Below are positions 17,371-25,304 of a DNA stretch of 64,000 bases, one piece after another. A program made the translations under genes and the position numbers. The DNA is taken from the NCBI GenBank assembly GCA_905215385.1, contig CAJMPY010000001.1, positions 1-64,000 of the forward strand, given 5' to 3'. The notes under the pieces were generated by a model that did no database searches, was not told where the DNA came from, and saw nothing but the letters and a program-made list of their open reading frames with translations. The first letter of the stretch is position 1. Each line of letters begins with the position of its first letter. The stretch comes from an uncultured bacterium (GTDB lineage: Bacteria > Actinomycetota > Coriobacteriia > Coriobacteriales > Coriobacteriaceae).

Positions 17371-17397
17371 TTAGTTGCCGTCTTTGAAGGCTATACT
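17371..17397 (+). promoter_or_regulatory. possible promoter of the ABC exporter operon
   Basis: TATACT at 17392-17397 is a good -10 box, 38 bp before the GTG start. TTAGTT at 17371-17376 is a weak -35 with a short 15-bp spacer. Confidence 0.42.
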
Positions 17398-17434
17398 TTC
17401 CACTGTTATGAATTACGAGACAAGGAGATGGTCC

Positions 17435-18280
17435 GTGACTGACAGCGTAGATAGTCAGAAAGCGGTGGCTAAGCCGGCCTCTCACGCTAAAAATGATTTC
17501 GAAAAAGACAAATACATCCTGAGGCAGCTTGTCACTAAGGATTTTAAGATTAAGTATCGTCGCAGCGTTTTGGGCGTTGCGTGGTCGGTGCTCAATCCAC
17601 TTCTTATGATGGTCGTCATGTCCATTGTTTTCTCGACCATTTTCGGGCAGAGTCGTAATGGATCAATTACGCCCGAGATGTACCCGCTGTACCTGATCGT
17701 CGGCAACATTACATTCTCGGTTATGTCCGAGTCGACGAACCAGGCGCTCATGTCTATCATCGCGGCGTCGTCCTTGCTTAAAAAGGTTAAGGTGCACCGC
17801 TGGGTGTTCCCGGTTCAGAAGGTGCTATTCTCGCTCGTTAACTTTGCCTTCTCTCTGGTTGCCGTCGCGCTGGTTATGCTGTGGTTCCATGTTCTTCCTA
17901 CCTGGCATTTAATCTTGCTGCCGGTTTGCCTGTTTTTGCTTATGTGCTTTTGCATGGGCTTGGGCATGATGCTCTCGGCGCTTGCCGTATTCTTCCGTGA
18001 TGTTATGCACCTGTGGACCGTCGTTATCACCGCGTGGATGTACCTGACGCCTATCTTCTGGACCACCGATTACATTAGCCAGATGGCCCATTGGATTCAG
18101 GTGTTGGTTGTTGTGAATCCCATGTACAACTACCTGCAGTTCATGCGCGATATATTCTTGTTTAACACGACGCCTTCCATGTTAACGCTAGGATTTTGCG
18201 TGTTCTGGGCCGTTTTTGCTTTAGTTGTTGGTTACGCCGTGTTCCATAAGACCGAGCACAAGTTTATTCTCTATATTTAA
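17435..18280 (+). CDS. wzm: polysaccharide ABC-2 exporter permease (Wzm-like)
   Basis: A 281-aa ABC-2 permease with the typical YILRQLVTKDFKIKYRRSVLGVAWSVLNPLLMMVVM entry and six membrane spans, ending in a charged tail. It exports finished lipid-linked glycan or teichoic-acid-like chains together with the ATPase encoded 11 bp downstream. GTG 17435 is chosen because AAGGAG (17422-17427) sits 7 bases upstream; longer in-frame starts at 17375 and 17408 lack sites. Convincing as a TagG/Wzm family member. Confidence 0.92.
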   Translation: MTDSVDSQKAVAKPASHAKNDFEKDKYILRQLVTKDFKIKYRRSVLGVAWSVLNPLLMMVVMSIVFSTIFGQSRNGSITPEMYPLYLIVGNITFSVMSESTNQALMSIIAASSLLKKVKVHRWVFPVQKVLFSLVNFAFSLVAVALVMLWFHVLPTWHLILLPVCLFLLMCFCMGLGMMLSALAVFFRDVMHLWTVVITAWMYLTPIFWTTDYISQMAHWIQVLVVVNPMYNYLQFMRDIFLFNTTPSMLTLGFCVFWAVFALVVGYAVFHKTEHKFILYI

Positions 18281-18291
18281 GGAGCGCTGTT

Positions 18292-19059
18292 ATGTCTGCG
18301 ACTACGGTTGATTACAGCAAGCAGCCTCTTGCTGTTGAGGTTAAAGACGTCACTATGATCTTCAATATGGCGTCTGAGTCTTTGACGAACCTCAAGGAAT
18401 ACTTTATTAAGCTTGCAAAGCACGAGCTCTTCTTTGAAGAGTTCCGCGCGCTTAAGCACATCTCCTTTAATGTTCATCGTGGCGAGGTTGTCGGTCTGGT
18501 TGGTACCAACGGTTCCGGCAAGTCTACGATGCTTAAGATCATTGCCGGCGTTCTGGAGCCCAGTGAGGGCGAGGTTAAGGTTCACGGCAACATCGCCCCT
18601 CTTATCGAGCTGGGCGCCGGCTTTGATCCCGAGCTTACAGCGCGCGAGAACATCTACCTTAACGGTGCGCTGCTCGGTTATACCAAGGAATTTATCGATG
18701 CGAGCTTTGACGATATTATCGATTTCGCTGAGCTTAAAGACTTTGTCGACATGCCGCTCAAGAACTTTTCTTCGGGCATGGTTGCGCGTATTGCCTTTGC
18801 TATCGCTACTATTACCGAGCCCGATATCCTTATTGTTGATGAGACGCTTTCTGTTGGCGACGTGTTCTTTCAGCAAAAATGCGAGCGTCGTATTCAGCAT
18901 TTTATTGAGAGCGGTGACGTGACGGTGTTGTTCGTTTCTCACTCCATGGAGCAGGTCGAGCGTATTTGCCAGCGTGCTGTTTGGATTGAGAAGGGCGACC
19001 TTCGTATGGATGGTCCCGTCGATGAGGTGTGTAAGGCGTACCACGACCAGTTTAAGTAG
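18292..19059 (+). CDS. wzt: polysaccharide ABC exporter ATPase (Wzt/TagH-like)
   Basis: A 255-aa ATPase with Walker A GTNGSGKST (residues about 69-77), signature FSSGM, Walker B ILIVDE and the H-loop FVSHSMEQ. The N-terminal extension (MIFNMASESLTNLKEYFIKL) is typical of Wzt and TagH. It ends soon after the nucleotide-binding domain, so the C-terminal carbohydrate-binding domain of long Wzt proteins is absent. It would therefore not read a terminal modification. Operon partner of the Wzm-like permease. Confidence 0.93.
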   Translation: MSATTVDYSKQPLAVEVKDVTMIFNMASESLTNLKEYFIKLAKHELFFEEFRALKHISFNVHRGEVVGLVGTNGSGKSTMLKIIAGVLEPSEGEVKVHGNIAPLIELGAGFDPELTARENIYLNGALLGYTKEFIDASFDDIIDFAELKDFVDMPLKNFSSGMVARIAFAIATITEPDILIVDETLSVGDVFFQQKCERRIQHFIESGDVTVLFVSHSMEQVERICQRAVWIEKGDLRMDGPVDEVCKAYHDQFK

Positions 19060-19114
19060 GTTATAATTAATTCCGCTGTGTAGACACGCTACTGGTGTGT
19101 TTGCATGGCTTTAT

Positions 19115-19191
19115 GCTCCATTAGCTCAGTCGGATAGAGCAGGGGACTTCTAATCCCAAGGTCGACGGTTCGAATCCGCCATGGAGCACCA
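19115..19191 (+). tRNA. tRNA-Arg (anticodon UCU)
   Basis: Cloverleaf: acceptor GCTCCAT/ATGGAGC, D-arm AGCTCAGTCGGATAGAGC, anticodon loop CTTCTAA (anticodon TCT), T-arm with GGTTCGAATCC, and an encoded CCA at 19189-19191. The anticodon stem has one G-A mismatch at its outer pair. A TATAAT at 19062-19067, just past the wzt stop, is the probable -10 box. It marks the boundary between the glycan-export genes and the tagD/licD segment. Confidence 0.95.
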
Positions 19192-19202
19192 GTATTTATC
19201 GG

Positions 19203-19228
19203 GCCGTCAAAATGACGGCTCTTCTTTT
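19203..19228 (+). terminator. terminator behind tRNA-Arg(UCU)
   Basis: GCCGTCA (19203-19209) pairs with TGACGGC (19213-19219) around AAA, followed by TCTTCTTTT. It lies 12 bp before the tagD start. Confidence 0.8.
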
Positions 19229-19240
19229 ATGGAGAAGCTA

Positions 19241-19717
19241 ATGCGTACACTTTCGTCTGTTCGGATTGACGCCAACCATGAACTGCTTGAGAATGGTTTG
19301 ACAAGTGTTGAGGATTGTCACTCCTTAAAACGAGTGCTAACGTATGGAACGTTTGACTTGCTTCATTACGGGCACATTCGCCTTCTTCAGCAAGCATCTA
19401 AGCTTGGTGATTATTTAATCGTCGGCCTTTCAACAGACGAATTTAATGCCCTTAAAGGAAAAAACAGCTTCTACTCCTATGATGTGCGGCGCGAGATGCT
19501 TGAAGCCTTGCGTTATGTCGACTTAGTTATCCCTGAAAATAATTGGGACCAAAAACCGAATGATATCAAAATGTATCACGCTGATATTGTATGCATGGGA
19601 GGAGACTGGGCTGGCGATCCTCGTTTTGAATCCTTAAGAGACATCTGTGATGTTGTCTACTTGAATCGAACTCCCGGAATCTCGACGACGGAAGTAAAGG
19701 ACAGGCTTGCCCAATAA
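19241..19717 (+). CDS. tagD: glycerol-3-phosphate cytidylyltransferase (TagD-type)
   Basis: The product should make CDP-glycerol (or a related CDP-polyol) from CTP. It has the nucleotidyltransferase motif RVLTYGTFDLLHYGHIRLL with the HxGH signature and the C-terminal RTPGISTTEVK that matches the RTxGISTT motif. ATG 19241 is preferred (GGAGA 5 bases upstream), giving 158 aa with an N-terminal extension of about 30 residues relative to typical TagD. CDP-glycerol feeds teichoic-acid-like polymers, which fits the LicD protein next door and the TagGH-like exporter upstream. Confidence 0.88.
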   Translation: MRTLSSVRIDANHELLENGLTSVEDCHSLKRVLTYGTFDLLHYGHIRLLQQASKLGDYLIVGLSTDEFNALKGKNSFYSYDVRREMLEALRYVDLVIPENNWDQKPNDIKMYHADIVCMGGDWAGDPRFESLRDICDVVYLNRTPGISTTEVKDRLAQ

Positions 19718-19720
19718 ATT

Positions 19721-19756
19721 ATGCCCCGCGCGTAGCGTGACAAACGCGCAGGGCAT
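19721..19756. terminator. bidirectional terminator between tagD and licD
   Basis: Stem ATGCCCCGCGCGT (19721-19733) with ACGCGCAGGGCAT (19744-19756), a single internal mismatch. It lies between convergent genes. Confidence 0.72.
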
Positions 19757-19763
19757 ATTCGAG

Positions 19764-20873
19764 TCATTCAAGCAAGTGTTTCATGGCGAGATTTGATGAG
19801 CCATTTTCCAGTTCGTTATGATTGACATGCTGGAAATGGCTGTTTATGTCATTCGGAAGCTCGTAGATGTCTCCATAACGACTCCATAGGAACAGGTCAG
19901 GGTTATTTGGCTCCTCGAGCTCTGCACCTTCAAATGGTACCGTCCTAGTGGGGAAGAGATCTGCGATGGGATAGACCCATTGCTTTTGCTTTCCGTCATC
20001 CAAGTTATCGATAGCCCACATGACGGCCTTTGCGTACTGCTTTTCACATATGAGGCCCGCTGCTCTAGACTTCTCTAGGCAACGATCGTAATGCTTTTGG
20101 ATTAGGTTATTATTTTCGCCCGAGTAATAAGGATCGTCTTCCCAAAATGACAATTCGTTGTCGGAGTCCATATCCTCCACCATTTGCGCGCGAAGTATTC
20201 GCTGCTCCTCGGCGTATTTGTTTTCCGTTGATGGTGCCCAGTCGTAAATGAACAAATCGAGGAAGCAGGGTATGTTTTCTTCGTTGTAGAGAAATCTGAC
20301 TTGGCGACAATGGACGAAACGGTCGTAAACAATTGAAATCTTATATCGATTATCTTGTTGAACGACTTCACTCAGTTTTTCTAAATCATCACGCATTATG
20401 CCGAGATCCGTATCATCGTCCCAAGGAATAAACCCTTGGTGCCTTATTGCACCGATTAGTGTTCCGAAGTTAATCCAATACTTAATGTCGTTTTCTTTGC
20501 AGAGGACATCAAATTCCCCCAATAGCTTTCCACACCCAAGCTGTAAAAGCCTCAAGCCTCCAGTTGCCTTGGGCAACTCTCTAAAGAACCGCTCTTTTGC
20601 TTCCTGAATGTTTTCCCCCGGATTTCTGAACTCTTCCCATGCAAACATTTTCATATGTTTGTCATGAGCATTGAGATTGAGTGCAAGAGATTCGATCATT
20701 GGAATTGTCATATTGTCGAACTTGTAGTTGATGTTCATGTTGATGCCGTTGTCTGCGACTTCAATGCGATGATAAATTCGTTCTAGCTCTTCATGCAGCC
20801 TGTTTATATCGTCATGCATGGCGTGAAGCGACCTAGATGATGCTGGTAGAAGTTGTTTGATTTTGTTGAGCAT
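19764..20873 (-). CDS. LicD family phosphotransferase
   Basis: The core motif YWINFGTLIGAIRHQGFIPW followed by DDDTDLGI (residues about 130-158) is the LicD/fukutin-type signature, with acidic residues for metal binding. LicD proteins move phospho-substituents such as phosphocholine, or related groups from CDP-linked donors, onto surface sugars. The first 110 residues are a coiled, charged extension. It converges with tagD across a terminator. A CDP-activated donor made by TagD is a plausible substrate, but this is inference. At 369 aa it is slightly longer than classical LicD. Confidence 0.85.
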   Translation of the reverse strand: MLNKIKQLLPASSRSLHAMHDDINRLHEELERIYHRIEVADNGINMNINYKFDNMTIPMIESLALNLNAHDKHMKMFAWEEFRNPGENIQEAKERFFRELPKATGGLRLLQLGCGKLLGEFDVLCKENDIKYWINFGTLIGAIRHQGFIPWDDDTDLGIMRDDLEKLSEVVQQDNRYKISIVYDRFVHCRQVRFLYNEENIPCFLDLFIYDWAPSTENKYAEEQRILRAQMVEDMDSDNELSFWEDDPYYSGENNNLIQKHYDRCLEKSRAAGLICEKQYAKAVMWAIDNLDDGKQKQWVYPIADLFPTRTVPFEGAELEEPNNPDLFLWSRYGDIYELPNDINSHFQHVNHNELENGSSNLAMKHLLE

Positions 20874-21024
20874 TCAATACTTCTTTCTATTTATTTAGCA
20901 TTACAAGCAATCAAATCCATTCTTTTGCAAATTCTAGTTGGTTAAGAATGAATGACTGGAATGATTGCTTTAAACATCATTTATATTTTATCAATTTGAG
21001 GCGATTGTACATTTTACCCTTGGA

Positions 21025-21063
21025 AATAGACCGGCGGAAGCGTAACCACTTCGCCGGTCTATT
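21025..21063 (-). terminator. terminator of glf copy 1
   Basis: Perfect 12-bp stem AATAGACCGGCG (21025-21036) with CGCCGGTCTATT (21052-21063), 35 bp beyond the glf stop on the minus strand. Confidence 0.78.
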
Positions 21064-21098
21064 GATTCATTTAGTAGGGGCTGTGAATCGCTCGTCTC

Positions 21099-22223
21099 TT
21101 ATGCCTCCGTGGGCTCCACGCCCAGCTCGTTGCGGACGAGCTGGAAGGCGGCGGCGATGGCCTTGTCCATGTCGTAGTACTTGTAGCCGCCCAGGCGACC
21201 GGCGAAGACCACATCGCCCTCCTGTGCCGCCAGCTCCTCGTACTGCCTGTAGAGGGCCTCGTTCCTGGCGTCGTTGATGGGGTAGTAGGGCTCGTCGCCG
21301 GGCTTCCAGTCCGCCGGGTACTCGCGCGTGATGACGGTCTTCTCCTGCGTGCCGAACTCGAAGTGCTTGTGTTCGATGACGCGCGTGTAGGGGACCTCGC
21401 GCTCGGTGTAGTTGACCACGGCCACGCCCTGGTGGTCGGCCTCGTCGAGCGTCTCGGTCTCGAAGCGCAGGCTGCGGTACTCGAGCGTGCCCAGCTTGAA
21501 GTCGTAGAACGCGTCGATGGGGCCGCAGTAGATCGTCCTGGCGGCGATATCGGGCTCGGCGGCGGCCAGCTCCTTGTACTCCACGCCGCAGCGCACCTCG
21601 ATGCCCTCGAGCATGTTGGCGACCATCTTGGTGTAGCCGCCCACGGGGATGCCCTGGTAGCGGTCGTTGAAGTAGTTGTTGTCGTAGGTGAAGCGGCAGG
21701 GGAGGCGCTTGATGATGCTCGCGGGCAGGTCGCGGCAGTCGCGGCCCCACTGCTTCTCGGTGTAGCCCTTCACGAGCGTCTCGAAGATGTCGCGGCCGAC
21801 GAGCGACAGCGCCTGCTCCTCGAGGTTCTGCGGCTCGCCGATGTTCTCGGCGGCCACCTGCTCGGCGATCTTGGCCTTGGCGTCGGCCGGCGTGACGACG
21901 CCCGGCCACATCTTGGCGAAGGTGTTCATGTTGAAGGGCATGTTGTACATGTTGCCGTGGAAGTTGGCTACCGGCGAGTTGACGTAGTTGTTGAACTCGG
22001 CGAAGCGGTTGACGTAGTCCCAGACATCCTTCATGGAGGTGTGGAAGATATGCGCGCCGTAGCGGTGGACCTGGATGCCCTCGACGTCCTCGGTGTAGAT
22101 ATTGCCGGCAATGTGATCGCGGCGATCGATGACCAGGACCGACTTGCCGGCGCGCTTGGCGGCATTGGCGAAGACGGCGCCCGAGAGGCCGGCACCGACG
22201 ACGAGGTAATCGTACTGGGACAT
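21099..22223 (-). CDS. glf: UDP-galactopyranose mutase, copy 1
   Basis: The flavoenzyme interconverts UDP-galactopyranose and UDP-galactofuranose, supplying galactofuranose for surface glycans. The FAD-binding start YLVVGAGLSGAVFA and later segments VHRYGAHIFHT, NNYFNDRYQGIPVGGYTKM and RLGGYKYYDMDKAI are diagnostic. The protein is 374 aa. It is much more GC-rich than the flanking licD and ATPase genes. The whole coding sequence apart from the last codons recurs in the same orientation at 26573-27697. Confidence 0.97.
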   Translation of the reverse strand: MSQYDYLVVGAGLSGAVFANAAKRAGKSVLVIDRRDHIAGNIYTEDVEGIQVHRYGAHIFHTSMKDVWDYVNRFAEFNNYVNSPVANFHGNMYNMPFNMNTFAKMWPGVVTPADAKAKIAEQVAAENIGEPQNLEEQALSLVGRDIFETLVKGYTEKQWGRDCRDLPASIIKRLPCRFTYDNNYFNDRYQGIPVGGYTKMVANMLEGIEVRCGVEYKELAAAEPDIAARTIYCGPIDAFYDFKLGTLEYRSLRFETETLDEADHQGVAVVNYTEREVPYTRVIEHKHFEFGTQEKTVITREYPADWKPGDEPYYPINDARNEALYRQYEELAAQEGDVVFAGRLGGYKYYDMDKAIAAAFQLVRNELGVEPTEA

Positions 22224-22227
22224 GGAT
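21112..22227 (-). repeat. 1.1-kb direct repeat, copy A (glf)
   Basis: By eye, bases 21112-22227 match 26586-27701 without a difference (offset 5474). The next base differs and eight more match, taking in the ribosome-binding site. Outside these limits the two flanks are unrelated. Confidence 0.93.
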
Positions 22228-22970
22228 ATGCTCCTTTTGATTTTATTTGGGAAGGATTATGGACCAAGCGCAGATGATTGAGTTGTGCTGAAAATTTATT
22301 CATTTTGCTATTACAGCAGATGAGGGTGGCTTTATTCAGTAGGGCTATGGTATCTGCCTCGATTATCAACTTCATTCGAACGTTTCCCACATTCATCCTT
22401 GCATGCACGGATGAATGTGGGGATCCGATAACCTGAGGGCCGGACGAATCTGCTTTGGATTATTGGATTACGGTATGTCCGGGTAAAGGAAAGGATGGTG
22501 ATGGGGGCTGGTCTCTAGGGCCGCGCGAGGCGCCTTGGAATAGGAGTGAGCCGTGATTGAGGGGATGCTGGATTGGGCCTCATCATGCGGGTAGATCGCG
22601 CGGGTGTTGTGCCGCTACGTTTGTTGTTTGCGTTGAGCAGCGAGTTGGCTTTACTCTCGCTTGTTCGGATACCTAAGCTTAGGAGCTTTGCGAAAGTCGA
22701 GCGCTATGCCGTCGAACTCTATGTTAATTCGTGATAGGGGCCATGCGTCTGTGGCGCGTATAGTGGCTACCTAAGCTGCCGTCGTATCATGCCGGCGACG
22801 ATGGGGGTCTCTCGGAATAGTCTAGTGGAGAATTATAGATAAGATTGATTGTCGTTGACGGTCTTGACGCGGTAGAAATGGCGGCCTAGATTCGCACTAT
22901 CGTAGGGTATAGGAGTCCCTAACGGTGAGTTTTGTATCGCTGTCAGCTAAATGTCGAGGGAAGGATTGAT
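22228..22970. other. long gene-free stretch upstream of the SMC-like ATPase gene
   Basis: About 740 bp with no ORF supported by a family signature. It contains a 13-bp perfect inverted repeat (22386-22398 with 22409-22421) around the 10-base loop TTGCATGCAC, and a 12-bp palindrome CCTAAGCTTAGG (22673-22684). Composition is intermediate. It may be a decayed gene plus the control region for the gene at 22971. No clear -35/-10 pair was recognised. Confidence 0.5.
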
Positions 22971-24950
22971 ATGTCTAAAATACTTACGGGTAAAGATTTT
23001 CGGGTCAATCATCTTGATTTGTCTAGGGTGACAATTGACTTTGGAAAGTCCCAGATTATTTGGGCACCCAATGGAGTGGGAAAAACATCGCTCTACAATG
23101 CTCTTCAACAGGGGCAGCTTGACTCGGCATCCTTCACGGAGTTCAATAATAACAGGGGTGAATTTGTTAAGAGTGCAAAGGATACCCTGCGGATAGGTGC
23201 TCATGTTCAGCAGCTGGATGAGCTTCAGGAGCGTAGGAAACATCTTCTCGACGATTGTGATATGCAAAGAAATCTCAAGGATGTTGGCCTGACGGCTGCA
23301 CGTCAGATTAAGGAGACCTTTCCTTCGTATCCCAACTGCAAAAAGGAGCATGCGGAGAATTTGAAAGACTTCTCTGCTGATTCAGCTAAGCAATTGTGCG
23401 ATGCTATCCCGGAAGATGATGCGAAGTTCTTCGTGAGCCATTGGCGTGGGTTGTCTACGGCTGAATCAATTAAAGAAGATATCGAATCGCTAAAAACCCG
23501 TATGCTGGATGATATTTCGAATCAACTTTTAAATTGGATTGAGGAGGATGCTACCGTTTGTCCTATTTGTGGCTCAGAAAACACCGAACCCATTGCGAAG
23601 CTCATAAAGTCGAGAATGACTGCGTTGACAAATAAGGAAAGCGAGCTCCTATCCGATTATTCAAAAGCCCATCCCAATAAAAATGCGGAAGAGATTCAAG
23701 AGGGCTTGCGAACACTTCGCGATGCGGCGGCAATCAAAGGTGTGGACGAAAAGGCAGTTTTCTGTTTTGCTATCTGCGGCGGGCGAATGCAAGCCGCTGA
23801 GCAGCTAAAAGCTGCTAAGGAAAAGCTCTCAATAATAGATGGAGAAATCTCAAATCTCATAGAAACGAAGAAACGCTTCTATGAGAATATCCGTAAACGG
23901 GAAACTGAAATAACCAATTTACTCAAAGTTAAGTTTGGAATTGAGCAGGGCAGTATTGTTTTTGATGACAGCACTGAAGAGCTGGTTGTAAAACTGCCAC
24001 GACAACTTGATAGCTTTAGCACCGGCGAGGTCGACTTAATGGTAGCTCTTGTGAGCATCAATGAGTTCTGGGCGAGTGATTCTGATGTACTGGTGCTTGA
24101 TGATCCAATCACAAGTTTTGATTTAGCAAATCAATACACAATTCTGTTCGACTTAATTCGCATGGTTCGCGAGACCAATTCTGACGGCTTTCGAAAATCC
24201 GTCGTCATTCTAACTCACAATACCAATTGCATTAACATCGCACAGTCTCAGTGCCCGGTGCTTTTTAACTATTATTCGCTTGATAGGTGGGAGGATGGGC
24301 TTAGGCTCAATCCCATTAAATTGAATGAAGACGTTGTTCATCGCTATCTTTGCCAGGTCGCCATTATGAGTTCGGCCAAAGGGAAGGCTGATGAGATCGT
24401 CAGCTGCAGTACAATTCCTCTGTCATCGAAGAGAGCATATATCGAAGCAGTCTCAAGCCGTGAGCAGGGCGAGGGTAATCTTCACTCTATATTTCATTAC
24501 GACGGACCCAGTGGAAATATCGCCTATAACAATAGTCAATTAAGCAACGACGGGCTGGCTGACCTTATCGACCATACTGATGCATGCTCCCTTATTGAAA
24601 AAGACGATTTCGTTGAAACTTGCCTCGATAAGGAACTTGTTCTTATTGCACTTAGGGTTTGGGTCGAAAAGCAGTTCTATATTAATATGAAGGGCGATTC
24701 GGCCTACTTCCAAACAACCAGAGGAAATACAATATCCAAGAAAATCGATTATATATTTCCTAAAAACGGTAAGACCAAATGGAATGGACCAGCGGGTGTG
24801 ACGAGATCGTACCTCATGGGAAAGAAGGTAATGCTAAATCAGGCATCGCATGAGAATGCGCAGTCCGTTCCTTTTGAGTATGCGCTTGGGCTTTCCGCCT
24901 ATGAGATACAAAAGACGATCGACGACATCAAGGATCATTTTAAAGCATAG
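22971..24950 (+). CDS. SMC/ABC-type ATPase with CxxC hook, RloC/PrrC-like
   Basis: This 659-aa protein has a split ABC ATPase core: Walker A APNGVGKTS (residues 32-40), signature SFSTGEVDL (348-356), Walker B VLVLDDPITSFD (373-384) and H-loop VVILTHN (411-417). Between them lie charged helical regions with CPICG at 197-201, resembling a zinc hook. DDPxxSFD is typical of the AAA_13/RloC/PrrC group. The C-terminal region has R562-x3-E566 and a later SH (His627), reminiscent of the Arg-Glu-His set of PrrC-type anticodon nucleases, though the spacing is longer. ATG 22971 follows GGGAAGGA. It lies alone between the two glf copies, is AT-rich, and is probably a phage-defence or stress nuclease. The ATPase call is firm; nuclease activity is a hypothesis. 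Confidence 0.75.
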   Translation: MSKILTGKDFRVNHLDLSRVTIDFGKSQIIWAPNGVGKTSLYNALQQGQLDSASFTEFNNNRGEFVKSAKDTLRIGAHVQQLDELQERRKHLLDDCDMQRNLKDVGLTAARQIKETFPSYPNCKKEHAENLKDFSADSAKQLCDAIPEDDAKFFVSHWRGLSTAESIKEDIESLKTRMLDDISNQLLNWIEEDATVCPICGSENTEPIAKLIKSRMTALTNKESELLSDYSKAHPNKNAEEIQEGLRTLRDAAAIKGVDEKAVFCFAICGGRMQAAEQLKAAKEKLSIIDGEISNLIETKKRFYENIRKRETEITNLLKVKFGIEQGSIVFDDSTEELVVKLPRQLDSFSTGEVDLMVALVSINEFWASDSDVLVLDDPITSFDLANQYTILFDLIRMVRETNSDGFRKSVVILTHNTNCINIAQSQCPVLFNYYSLDRWEDGLRLNPIKLNEDVVHRYLCQVAIMSSAKGKADEIVSCSTIPLSSKRAYIEAVSSREQGEGNLHSIFHYDGPSGNIAYNNSQLSNDGLADLIDHTDACSLIEKDDFVETCLDKELVLIALRVWVEKQFYINMKGDSAYFQTTRGNTISKKIDYIFPKNGKTKWNGPAGVTRSYLMGKKVMLNQASHENAQSVPFEYALGLSAYEIQKTIDDIKDHFKA

Positions 24951-25304
24951 GTTTATGTCCTATCATGGTTGGACTACATGCGGAGCGGCATGAAAGGATT
25001 GCTGTAAGCCTCACGTTTCATCTGATCCGGCTAGCCAGCTACGGGGGATTTTGACTCATAACTGCTACGGGCACGTGTGCTGCGGCCGCAGTCTTTTTGT
25101 TGAGCCGATAACGCGAGTTGTGGGTAAGGGCTGAATTTGTTCTGGCTGTAAAGTAATTTGATTGCGGTCCACCATGGCTCTTTGTCCTCTATATCGCTTT
25201 ATCAGTATCTTGGTATGATGTGTGGCATGCTGTCGAGCATTGTGCAATTCTATTGTTGCTATTTGGTGCCAGGTGGGCGCTCGTTCATTTTCTAGGAGCT
25301 GATT
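24951..25304. other. 354-bp gene-free region before the AAA ATPase gene
   Basis: No convincing ORF on either strand. A TATGAT box at 25214-25219 could be the -10 element for the gene at 25305, but no good -35 was found. No strong terminator follows the upstream ATPase gene. Confidence 0.4.

Noticed and set aside
21363..22277. 304-aa plus-strand ORF opposite glf (and its copy at 26561-27784)
   Set aside because: Antisense shadow of a certain UDP-galactopyranose mutase gene.
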